Shown here in pieces: positions 55,834 to 64,000 of a stretch of DNA of 64,000 bases. The notes beneath the pieces are model-generated. The model had not been told where the DNA came from, ran no database searches, and saw only the letters and a program-made list of their open reading frames with translations. This DNA is from Chloropicon primus (taxonomy: Eukaryota; Chlorophyta; Chloropicophyceae; Chloropicales; Chloropicaceae): the NCBI GenBank assembly GCA_023205875.1, contig CP060760.1, positions 248,001 through 312,000 of the forward strand, given 5' to 3'. The position numbers and the translations under genes were made by a program. Positions within the stretch are counted from its first letter, which is position 1. Every line of letters starts with the position of its first letter.

Positions 55834-58380
55834 ATGGATAGGATGCCGCCGGCGAATGATTCGACGACGATGGATAACCCTGCGCCGGCGAAGTCGCCTG
55901 CGATGCCAACGCTGAAACACAGCAGGTCGTACGTGACGCTTTCTGACCTTCCGGACCTCGCGGCGCAGTCGGAGGCCCCCGCGAGCGGGGTGGACATGGA
56001 CACGCAGAGCAACGGCCAGCAGGTCACCGCCACCCTGGTGCACGAGGACCACCACAAGGAGTCCTCGGCGGCGACGGACAATCCCTTCAGGAAGGTCCTC
56101 CCGAGCAACGGGAGGACGGAGGTGGTGTCCCTGACCGCCCCGGCCGCGGGGAGGTTCGCGTACAGTAGTAACACTAGTGCAAGCAGCGGCGTCGACCCGG
56201 CAAAGCAGGGCAGGAAGGGCGGGAAGAAGAGGCGCGTGGCCTGGCTCTCGCTGGCGGTTGTCCTGATCGCCACGCTGCTCAGGGGGCGGCGGGAGGCGAG
56301 TCTCCTGGACTTGGGGGCCGGGAAGCTGGAGGTCAGTCGGGCGACGTTGGGAGCGTCGTTGTCGTCGTCGTCGTCGTGGTTGTGGGGCAGCAGCGGGCCA
56401 GCGGACGTGCCGCCCCAGGTCGACCTGGAGAGCTGGAACTCGACCCGTTTCGCGGCGCCCCTGCTGACGGAGTGGGGGGAGGCCCTGAGCCCGGGGGACG
56501 TCTCCTCGGTGGAGCACCACCCGAGGCCGCAGCTCCAGAGGCCCGGCGAATGGGTGAACCTGAACGGGTTCTGGGACTTCAGGGTGGAGGACGCCACGCA
56601 CGGCGCGGGGGTCCCCTCCTCGAGGGGCTTCGAGGGGAAGATCCTGGTGCCCTTCGCGATCGAGAGCGCCCTGTCCGGGGTCGCGAGGGACGTGAGCACC
56701 GAGAAGCAGCTGGTGTACAGGAGGCACCTGGAGCTGCCCGAGTCGTCCCTGGGCGGGGGCAAGCGGCACATCCTTCACTTTGGGGCGGTGGACTGGAAGG
56801 CTTGGGTGTACATTAACGACGAGCTCGTGGGGACCCACGAGGGGGGGTTCGACCCCTTCCACTTTGACGTCACGGGCCACCTCAGGGGGGGTGCGAGGAA
56901 CGGGGGGGGGAAGCACGAGCTCAAGGTGGTGGCGTGGGACCCCACGGAGGATGGCCCGCAGCCCCACGGCAAGCAGTGGAGGGACAAGGGCTCGGACAGA
57001 CTGATCGCCCCCGAGGGAATGTGGTACACGTCGGTGACCGGGATCTGGCAAACCGTGTGGCTCGAGGCCGTGCCGGAGAAGTTTTACATCGAGTCGGTGC
57101 ACCTCACGCCGAGCATCAAGTCCAGGAGCGTGCGGGCCAAGGTCGAGACGGTGGCCCCCGGGGGCGGCATGCCGTACGTCAAGATGACCGCCTACGACGA
57201 GCACGGAATCGTGGGCTTCGGGTCGGGGTGGTCAGGCGACGAGGTCGCCCTGAAGTTCAACGAGAACCACATCCCGAGGCTCTGGTCGCCCGACTCGCCG
57301 TTCTTGTACAACCTCACCGTCTCCCTGCACTTGAGCGGCAGGGGGGAGATCGTGGACCAAGTGGAGAGCTACTTTGCGATGAGGGAGGTGTCCCTGGGCA
57401 GGGCCGGCGAGGCCGTACAGTTTCACTTGAACGGCGAGCCGCTGTTCCAGTACGGCGTCCTGGACCAGGGCTGGTGGCCCGACGGACTTTACACGCCCCC
57501 TTCGGAGGACGCCCTCGCGTTTGACATCCTCAAGGCCAAGGAGTTCGGCTTCAACCTGATCAGGAAGCACGCCAAGGTGGAGTCCGACAGGTTCTACCAC
57601 CTCTGCGACAGGCTTGGCATGCTGGTCTGGCAAGACATGCCGAGCTCCACCGGGATCTACATGTGGAGCCCGGACGGTGCCCACGATTTCGTGGAGGGGG
57701 ACAAGGTCCCCGAGGCGGCTTCCGGGTTCCTGGCCGAGTTGAGGGGGGTGATGCACTCCCTTTACAGCCACCCCTCCGTCGTTGGGTGGATCCCGTTCAA
57801 TGAGGGCTGGGGCCAGTTCGACACCGTCGACATCTTTGCCTGGATGCAGCGTTACGACCCCCAGAGGCTTGTTTGGGTCAGCGGCGGCAATGACTTTGGC
57901 ATCGGCGCGGCCTTTGACAGGCACGTCTACCCGGGACCCAGCTTCGTGCGCCTCGAGGAGTGCCGGGCTTCCGTCCTGGGCGAGTTCGGGGGTAACGGCT
58001 TTGCGATTCCGGAGCACTCCTGGAGGAGTTCCGCCGACGAGGGGGGTGCGGGGGGGGACAACTACGACACCTTTTTGGACTGGGGCTACGCTCAGGTCAG
58101 GACCCTCAAGGAGCTGGAGGGGCATTACCAGCGGCAGATGACGGTCCTGGACGGCCTCGTGAAGCAGGGGCTGAGCGCAGCGATCTTCACGCAGCTCACC
58201 GACGTCGAGAGTGAGTCCAACGGCCTCATGACGTACGACAGGAAGGTGATGAAGCTGGATCCCGAGGTCATGAAGTCCTTCCACGGCGCGCTCTATCGCT
58301 CCGGTAGCGAGGCCAAGCAAGGCCTGCATGAGTTCGGCCTCCACCCCTCGGAGGGAAGCAAGTGCCCCTGGGAGGAGTAA
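55834..58380 (+). CDS. Membrane-anchored glycoside hydrolase family 2 enzyme
   Basis: 848 residues. Residues 1-130 are a Ser/Ala-rich cytosolic tail; a short span (about 135-152, RVAWLSLAVVLIATLLRG) gives type II topology, and a stem follows. The GH2 sugar-binding domain includes WVNLNGFWDFRVED and VYRRHLELPES, the Ig-like domain is in the middle, and the TIM barrel has the acid/base in PFNEGWGQFD and the probable nucleophile in VLGEFGGNG. GH2 includes beta-galactosidase, beta-mannosidase and beta-glucuronidase; which one is not decidable here. A Golgi or ER location is inferred from topology. No intron. The ATG at 55834 is the first in frame. Confidence 0.92.
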   Translation: MDRMPPANDSTTMDNPAPAKSPAMPTLKHSRSYVTLSDLPDLAAQSEAPASGVDMDTQSNGQQVTATLVHEDHHKESSAATDNPFRKVLPSNGRTEVVSLTAPAAGRFAYSSNTSASSGVDPAKQGRKGGKKRRVAWLSLAVVLIATLLRGRREASLLDLGAGKLEVSRATLGASLSSSSSWLWGSSGPADVPPQVDLESWNSTRFAAPLLTEWGEALSPGDVSSVEHHPRPQLQRPGEWVNLNGFWDFRVEDATHGAGVPSSRGFEGKILVPFAIESALSGVARDVSTEKQLVYRRHLELPESSLGGGKRHILHFGAVDWKAWVYINDELVGTHEGGFDPFHFDVTGHLRGGARNGGGKHELKVVAWDPTEDGPQPHGKQWRDKGSDRLIAPEGMWYTSVTGIWQTVWLEAVPEKFYIESVHLTPSIKSRSVRAKVETVAPGGGMPYVKMTAYDEHGIVGFGSGWSGDEVALKFNENHIPRLWSPDSPFLYNLTVSLHLSGRGEIVDQVESYFAMREVSLGRAGEAVQFHLNGEPLFQYGVLDQGWWPDGLYTPPSEDALAFDILKAKEFGFNLIRKHAKVESDRFYHLCDRLGMLVWQDMPSSTGIYMWSPDGAHDFVEGDKVPEAASGFLAELRGVMHSLYSHPSVVGWIPFNEGWGQFDTVDIFAWMQRYDPQRLVWVSGGNDFGIGAAFDRHVYPGPSFVRLEECRASVLGEFGGNGFAIPEHSWRSSADEGGAGGDNYDTFLDWGYAQVRTLKELEGHYQRQMTVLDGLVKQGLSAAIFTQLTDVESESNGLMTYDRKVMKLDPEVMKSFHGALYRSGSEAKQGLHEFGLHPSEGSKCPWEE

Positions 58381-58401
58381 AAACAAGCAAACAAAAACCT
58401 T

Positions 58402-58406
58402 TGTAA
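58402..58406 (+). terminator. TGTAA poly(A) signal of the GH2 gene (putative)
   Basis: TGTAA 22 nt after the stop. Confidence 0.45.
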
Positions 58407-58578
58407 TTCTTTCAACACCCAATACCAATCCATCCATCCTTCCCCTTCATCGTAATCCTCCTAAGTCTCAGCCTCAGGCCCCTCCTCTCCGAGATCTTGT
58501 GGAGGGGAGAAGATCTTGGCGGTCCAGCTGAGCTGTGCAACGTCATCAGCAACGAGAGAGCGAGCGAGAGAGAGCGTC

Positions 58579-59724
58579 ATGGTGGGAGGGAACGGAACAG
58601 TGGCGGGTATGAGGAGAAGCGTCGCCTATCGCAAGTCCGGAAGGGCCGCGACAACGATGAGGAGGGCCAACGCGACCCGGTCGGCTGAGAGAAAGGCGAA
58701 GACGTGCCTTGCTGGTGCTGGTGCTCGCGTGGGGAGAGGATTGGGGTCGGGGTCGGGGAAGACCGGCCGTGACGCGAGGCGGCTTTGGGTCTGTCGAGGT
58801 GCCGTCCTCGACACAGAAGTGTCCGAAGGGATCAAGATGGCCTTGTTGGAGCTCGTGGAGGAGAACAACGCCGAGTACAGGACGCAGGTGAGTACCGGTG
58901 CGCGTGAAATCGTCCTCGTGTTCTCCGCTGCTGCTGCTGCAGCCAACTCTCTCACTCTCTCTCCCCTCTTTCTCGGTCTCCCTGCGCGTGCCTGGCCGAG
59001 CGAATCAGCCGAAGAGCGTGCTCGACTCACTTCACCCTCTGCTTCTTGTTCTTGTTCTTTCTCTTCGCAGATCAACGAGCTGTTGTATCAGCTGGAGTCC
59101 AGGAATCCAACGTTGTACCCCACGACGAGCCCGCTGCTGAACGGGGAGTGGGAGTTCAAGTACATCCCAGGCATCGCTCCTGGTCCGGTCCCTTCGCCCA
59201 CGAGGGAGATTGCCTTGTTCATGTACGCCGGGGGCTACACGCCTGGAAAGTTTCTGTTCGACTTGAGCAAGAAGCTCCCAAGCTCCGCGCTCGACATCTC
59301 GGACACCCGGGTGACTATCCAGGCCAGCCAGCCCAGGGGGAAGATAACCGCGACTCTCAAGGTGCTCAACAACACGTTTCCGGTGGAGCTGAGGACTTCT
59401 ATCGAGGCGGAGAGCGACGTCAGGATGAAGGAATCTTACCTGGACGCGGAGGCCATGGGAAGGGACATCACCATCCCCGCTCAGCTCAGAACGGAGAGGG
59501 TCTTTTACATCACGTACCTGGACGAGAACCTGCTCATCTCCAGGGACGAGAGTGGCACGCCAGACATTTTGTACAGAGTCCCCAGCTCCTCGAGACCGGA
59601 GGTGCAGGAGGAGCACGTTGCTGCCGAGGAGGCCAACGAAGTCGTGGAGCCCGACGCAGCCATCAAGCCCGAGGAGAGCGGGGAGGGCGACAAGGACAAG
59701 GACGACGCCTTCAACTCCTGGTAG
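58579..59724 (+). CDS. Plastid lipid-associated protein (PAP/fibrillin)
   Basis: Exons 58579-58887 and 59071-59724 give 320 residues; the 183-nt intron (GTGAGT...CGCAG) is a multiple of three without a stop, so an unspliced reading gives a false 61-residue insert. Fibrillins bind lipids in thylakoids and plastoglobules. The first 85 residues (MVGGNGTVAGMRRSVAYRKS) form a transit peptide. The domain shows ALLELVEENNAEYRTQINEL across the junction, PLLNGEWEFKYIPG, and RVFYITYLDENLLISRDESG near the end, the typical closing block. The acidic tail after 290 is not part of the fold. The longer frame begins at a TTG. Confidence 0.92.
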   Translation: MVGGNGTVAGMRRSVAYRKSGRAATTMRRANATRSAERKAKTCLAGAGARVGRGLGSGSGKTGRDARRLWVCRGAVLDTEVSEGIKMALLELVEENNAEYRTQVSTGAREIVLVFSAAAAAANSLTLSPLFLGLPARAWPSESAEERARLTSPSASCSCSFSSQINELLYQLESRNPTLYPTTSPLLNGEWEFKYIPGIAPGPVPSPTREIALFMYAGGYTPGKFLFDLSKKLPSSALDISDTRVTIQASQPRGKITATLKVLNNTFPVELRTSIEAESDVRMKESYLDAEAMGRDITIPAQLRTERVFYITYLDENLLISRDESGTPDILYRVPSSSRPEVQEEHVAAEEANEVVEPDAAIKPEESGEGDKDKDDAFNSW

Positions 59725-59843
59725 TTTTGTAGAAATATATTTTTTTCTTGTTTCCAAAAGTTATTGTGTTCTTCTCCTCCCCCCACCCCACCCCCCCCAC
59801 ACACAACCATCGATCACACCCTACAGGGCAAAAAATTAATAGT

Positions 59844-61065
59844 TCAAGTCTGCAACTTCAGCGGCATCGCTCGGGTGCCGAAGAGGTCGGGGCTTCCCTT
59901 GAAGCCATACGAAAGGCAGTAGTGGGCCATGATGAGGTGCCACTCCTCCAGCTCGTCCAGGAACTCGATCCTCTCCGTCCTCTTTCTCTCGTCCTGGTTC
60001 ACGTACTTGCCGTACACCTCCAGCATGTCGTGGACACCTCCGCAGGTGAATCCGCACTCTTCCAGGAGCTTGGCGTGGGATTCCTTTGCCGGGAAGCTCC
60101 TTATGCCCGGCAAGGGGCACCCCCTGGACTCCACATTATAGATGAGCTGCTGGCCAAAGGGGTCATCTGGCCCAATCATGTCGTAGATCAGCACGCAGCA
60201 CCTCTCGAAAGTGTTTGCCAGGAGAGACAACAGGTTCCTCGTGGCGTCCCCGTCCAGGTAAGCCAGCACGCACTCCAGCAGGATGAAGGTGGGAGCCTCG
60301 TAGTCTGCTTGGGCGACATCGAGGGACGCTTTCACTTTTGCAGGGTCCCTCAGGTCCGAAGGAAGCAAGGCGTACTTTGCGGAAGATATCGTGCCCGATT
60401 CCACGTCGACTTTGGCCTCCCCGCTCTGGTCCTCGCCCGCCAGCAGCCCGCAAAGCGCGGGGCTCTTCTTCACCGACCTGCACTTGCTGCACGTCACCTC
60501 CTTGTGGTCCAGCTCGATGTACAGCTTGGGTTCCGCCTTGGCTTCCCTCAGTCGAAAGAAGTTCGTGTCCCACCCGGATCCCAAGGACACGATCTGCGCG
60601 CCGCCGCTGCCGCCCCCCGCAGCCTCCATGAAGCCCTGAATGGCCTGCCTTATGGCTTGCACCCGGGCAAAGTAGCCCCTGTTTATCATGGGCGGCCTCC
60701 TGGTTCGCCGCCTGACAAACAGGTGCACGAAGTCATCCTGGAAGTACCCGAGCGTGGCGCAAGACCTGCGGGATGGTGGTGCGTGGGAGGAACAAAGCGA
60801 AACAACCCATTCATGAATGACCCAGTCAGTCGCCAGGCGAGGAAACAAAACACAAGCAAGCAAGCGGCAGAGAACCAACGAGGCAAGGAGCAGAGGAGTG
60901 AACGAAACACACAACACACACACACACACACACACACCCGTGTTCGCGGTCGGCTCTCACGTACAATTTCGACACGGTGGCGTCGTCGTTCGTTCCTTGC
61001 ACGCATCGATCTGCATTCCCTCCGGGAACGCTGCGCCTCGCGTCCGGCACCCTGAACGCTGCCAT
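59844..61065 (-). CDS. LCMT1: Leucine carboxyl methyltransferase 1 (PP2A methyltransferase)
   Basis: Exons 61065-60965 and 60765-59844, with a 199-nt intron (GTACGT...CGCAG), the longest in the window, give 340 residues. LCMT1 methylates the C-terminal leucine of the PP2A catalytic subunit and so controls holoenzyme assembly. The spliced N-terminus VQGTNDDATVSKLSCATLGY matches VRGTCEDAS...SIGYW of human LCMT1. Further blocks are INRGYFARVQAIRQ, SAM site IVSLGSGWDTNFFRL, YIELDHKEV, LLPSDLRD, LLECVLAYL and the end LIMAHYCLSYGFKG. The donor chosen keeps the frame; the nearby GTGAGA would break it. Confidence 0.93.
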
Positions 61066-61372
61066 CCCCCAACCAACGCCAGTCACTCTGCTCTGCTCCC
61101 TCGATTCTCTGTCTCCTCCTCAGAGCGAGCGGTAATCCGTTCGAGCGAACGCTCGTTGGAAAGCGCGCGACGAGACGCTTCCGATGAGACTCCTCAATAT
61201 AGTTTAAACTCAACGTTGTATCTACAAACTTCCATCAACCGTGCTCTCCCCCTCATTGCGCTCCTCATGCTCTCTCCAGACAGAAGGGAGAGGGAAAAAA
61301 AAATTGGCGCTTCGCTTCGAGAGAGAGAGAGAGAGAGGGACGAGTGCGAGACGAGAGACGAGAGACTGCGCG
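61066..61372. promoter_or_regulatory. Shared upstream region of LCMT1 and SWP73
   Basis: 307 bp with a short GA run just before the SWP73 start (about 61318-61338). No gene is supported. Confidence 0.35.
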
Positions 61373-62710
61373 ATGTCAGGGAGCTTGCTAGGTGACCGGC
61401 GCAGTCGGATCACGGAGGTTGCTCCGACTCACCCTGCATTGAAGCGGAAGAGGAACACCACGAACGCGATCCCTTTGCAGATCGCTCCCCTCCTTCCGGA
61501 CTCTGCCTTCTTCGTTCGGTTGTCTCAGTTCGAGAAGCGCGTGGATGCTACGCTGGACACCAAGCTGGAGAGAGTGAAGACGGTGGTTAACGCCAAGCAG
61601 AGTGCTCCCCTCTCCAAGTACAAGTACACGGTCGACCTCTACGTTACCATGGAGAGGAAGGTTGTGGACGGCACCGACGAGGGTGCCACGGCGACGGCGA
61701 CGGCGACGGAGGGGAGGAAGGCCGGGTGCGAGCTTTATGTGTACGGGAGCGTGGAGCTTTGCAAGCCGCACGAGGAGGTGCAGGGATCGGGGGAGGAGGC
61801 CAAGCTGGAGCTCACGGACGTCCTCAAGTCCGTGACGGTGAAGGGTTTCAAGCCGGCTGCCCCTGTGCAGGTGGGCGGGGGGACTGGCGTGGCGTCCTTG
61901 GAGGACGTGTCCTTCAGCTGGACGTCGGCCGATTACAACGGGGAACCCTCCAGCTGCCTCAAGCTGGATTGCAACGAGTTCTTCCCGGGTTCCAAAGTGC
62001 AAGTGTCGTGGGAGGTCAAGCACCAGGAGGAGAAGTTTGTTGTTCCTTGTCAGATCTCTTCCGTGTTGGGTGTGCAGGTGGACACGAAGACGAACATCAT
62101 TTCAAGGCTGTGGAACTACATGAAGCTGAAGGGGTCAGCCACGACGAACGAGGCGGCTGCTGTGGAGTTCACCAACCCGAGCATAAAGGCGTTCTTCGCC
62201 GAGGGGGAGAAGACTTCGGACTTGAAGCTTCCGGTGATTGGTCAGAAGTTGCGGAAGGCCTTGGTGCCTTCGAAGCGACCATGCCTGGAGTACACCATAC
62301 CGAGGGCAGATGATGACCAGGGGATCGACGACGTGAAGTCCCTCTCGTTCGTGGTCAGAATTCCTTCCAAGTCCTTCGCCGCGACCCTTTCGGACGCGGA
62401 CAAGCTGTTGAAGAAGGTCAAGAACACAAGGGCGTTCGACCTGATGGACAAGGACATCAAGAGGCTCGTGGACGAGATCAACGAGAGGAAGAGGAGGAGA
62501 AACTTTTATTTGGGGTTCTCGCAGTCCCCCGTGGACTTTGTGACGAGCTTGATAGAGTCCCAGCAGAGAGATCTCAACCAGATGATGAATTACGAGGCGA
62601 CCGATATTCACCAGAGGTCCCACATTTTCCGGGACGCGTGGGTACACGACGCCTCCATCAGGTACCTCCACCAGAGGATCGCGGGCAACGAGAACGGAAG
62701 CCAAAACTGA
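61373..62710 (+). CDS. SWP73: SWI/SNF chromatin-remodelling subunit SWP73/BAF60 (SMARCD)
   Basis: 445 residues. BAF60 proteins link SWI/SNF remodellers to transcription factors. A short N-terminus leads to IPLQIAPLLPDSAFFVRLSQ and a helical segment. The middle has the conserved SLEDVSFSWTSADYNG region. A SWIB domain at about 225-300 (VLGVQVDTKTNIISRLWNYM and LKLPVIGQKLRKAL) is followed by the family C-terminus RRRNFYLGFSQSPVDFVTSL and ESQQRDLNQM. The start is the ATG at 61373 because upstream sequence is GA-repeat. No intron. It is divergent from LCMT1. Confidence 0.92.
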   Translation: MSGSLLGDRRSRITEVAPTHPALKRKRNTTNAIPLQIAPLLPDSAFFVRLSQFEKRVDATLDTKLERVKTVVNAKQSAPLSKYKYTVDLYVTMERKVVDGTDEGATATATATEGRKAGCELYVYGSVELCKPHEEVQGSGEEAKLELTDVLKSVTVKGFKPAAPVQVGGGTGVASLEDVSFSWTSADYNGEPSSCLKLDCNEFFPGSKVQVSWEVKHQEEKFVVPCQISSVLGVQVDTKTNIISRLWNYMKLKGSATTNEAAAVEFTNPSIKAFFAEGEKTSDLKLPVIGQKLRKALVPSKRPCLEYTIPRADDDQGIDDVKSLSFVVRIPSKSFAATLSDADKLLKKVKNTRAFDLMDKDIKRLVDEINERKRRRNFYLGFSQSPVDFVTSLIESQQRDLNQMMNYEATDIHQRSHIFRDAWVHDASIRYLHQRIAGNENGSQN

Positions 62711-64000
62711 TGGAACAACTGTGATAAAACTGTAGTTATAGATGATGTAGCATTCGCAAGGCCTCAAGGTCAAGTTTGAGCCGACGAAGACCTCAAAAAC
62801 GGCATCCGCAGACCTCTCGGATCGAGCAAGAAGATCTGGTGGCCATCCCAAACCCATTGACCTCCACCCACCTTAGCGTTAGTGATGCGCTGTGCGCTTC
62901 TCTCTCACGTTTCGTTTTCTGGTGGATTTCTAGGTTTTAGCTGAACCATCATAACGGGCGAACACGAAGGCGAACGAGGATGGGACGAGAGAGAAACGAA
63001 GAGGACGGGAGCGCGAGGAGGGGACACATTGGGGAGTGCTCCTCTTCGTCATGAGAAAAAGCCAAAATGGTCAAAAAGAAGCTCTGGTGAGGACACAGGA
63101 TGGAGCCGGGTGCGAATATGGTGAAGGCGGAGAAAGAGGAGAGGAAAACCACTGGTGAGGGAAAGAAAGGAGGGTAACGCGGCAACAACGGGTGTTTAGC
63201 CAGCAAAATATCCACCATTCGACTCCTTGGTTTAAAGAGATCACCTGGCACGAGGCACCCTTTTTTTAGTTTTGATAAATGCAGAATGCGCAAAATATGT
63301 AAAGTATAGAATGCGACAATGCTCCGGACAAATATGGCAAACCTGTTCTCGAACTGACTCCAGTATTCGTTGACCGCGCAATCTTTCCACCACATGCATT
63401 CTTTAATGAAACTCGCAAAGAAGTGCTTGGTGCTTGGCGCTTTTCATGACAAATCTATATGTGTTTCCCCCTGCGCGCCCTCAAAGAGTCACCGTTAAAA
63501 GCCAATTTACTTAATGTAAGCATTTCCTTCAACGCGTGCCTACGTTCTAACCGATGCCAGTGAAAATAGACACACACAGACAAACACCAAAAATATAATT
63601 CCTTCGTAATACCAAATAAACTTTTTTGTATGTCAAGTAACTTGTGGTTTCATCAATATTCATAGATGTTTCCGCAATGCCCTTCTTGAAATATGATATA
63701 ATCGATAATCATTTACTGCTATCACGCAATTATGCTGCTATTATTATTTTGGTTGGGTAACCTGGACTTCGTATCTGGTAAACAACCAAACAAATGCATA
63801 TCATATCTTCTAAAAATATTGTTTCAAGAGCTGTTTAGCAGAAGGTAGCGACTGATTGTCTAATTTCCCATGCCCTTTCATTACAGCATTCATCAGAGCA
63901 TTCAGCGATATTGTCTGCTCAGAACCGAACCAGAATGCAGCCCAATTAATCCCGAGATGACTGCATAAAAATGCATCCCTTTCGGTTTAATAAATTATTC
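62711..64000. other. Right-end region without supported genes, turning AT-rich
   Basis: 1290 bp. Up to about 63200 the base composition is like other gaps. From about 63270 it becomes clearly AT-rich, with runs such as AATATAATT and TAATAAATTATT. A 148-codon minus-strand ATG frame (63395-62949) exists but has no family look and no preferred-codon bias. No tRNA or snRNA was recognised. Confidence 0.4.

Noticed and set aside
62949-63395. A 148-codon minus-strand ATG frame
   Set aside because: Codon use is unlike the other genes, no domain or splice context, and composition is changing here.

Overview
The window is nuclear DNA of a compact, GC-rich green-plant-lineage microbe, most likely a chlorophyte alga. 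The basis is the mix of plastid and mitochondrial genes (plastid-type ribosomal protein L11, a PAP/fibrillin, plastid-style 6-phosphogluconate dehydrogenase, an SppA protease, organellar RecA), families typical of plants or algae (GT29 sialyltransferase-like, PP2-A10-like, LSF/SEX4-like phosphatase), TGTAA signals behind many stop codons, and a short TTTTAGGG repeat array. A small marine prasinophyte-type alga is my inference; I could not run a search.

I support 37 protein genes: 35 recognisable or well-formed ones, one open at the left edge, and one very small candidate. There are 21 short introns (73-199 nt, all GT-AG) in 15 genes. No tRNA, rRNA, CRISPR array, transposon or virus-like element was recognised.

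Layout. 1-12 kb: a partial helical protein, U1-C, PRMT1, a GT29 enzyme, an SPX-EXS phosphate exporter, a YjbQ-family protein and RecA. 11-22 kb: a PP2-A10-like membrane protein, the P-body helicase DDX6/Dhh1, a selenoprotein K gene read through an in-frame TGA with a SECIS-like hairpin in its 3' UTR, an ABCG half-transporter and SppA. 22-33 kb: a KDEL-tailed double glycosyltransferase, a J-domain membrane protein, a MYCBPAP-like ciliary protein, and 6PGDH. 33-43 kb: an unknown type I membrane protein, ATP synthase epsilon, DoxX, L11, a FAHD1-like hydrolase, an alpha/beta hydrolase, a FAM136-like protein and a tafazzin-like acyltransferase. 43-54 kb: an OB-fold/methyltransferase, a TPR protein, a secreted GH19 chitinase with a CBM1-like module, a dual-specificity phosphatase with a coiled coil, EMC5, an unknown protein, COX16, and a PH plus Tudor-like protein. 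54-63 kb: an mS37-like CHCH protein, a membrane-anchored GH2 enzyme, a fibrillin, the PP2A methyltransferase LCMT1 and the SWI/SNF subunit SWP73/BAF60. The last kilobase turns AT-rich and holds no gene I can support.

Thirteen adjacent gene pairs are head-to-head over gaps of 77-965 bp, so shared bidirectional promoters are the main organising principle. There is no operon-like pathway grouping, although several genes serve mitochondrial biogenesis (ATP epsilon, COX16, mS37-like, FAM136-like) and the ER/secretory system (SelK, EMC5, the KDEL enzyme, GT29, GH2).
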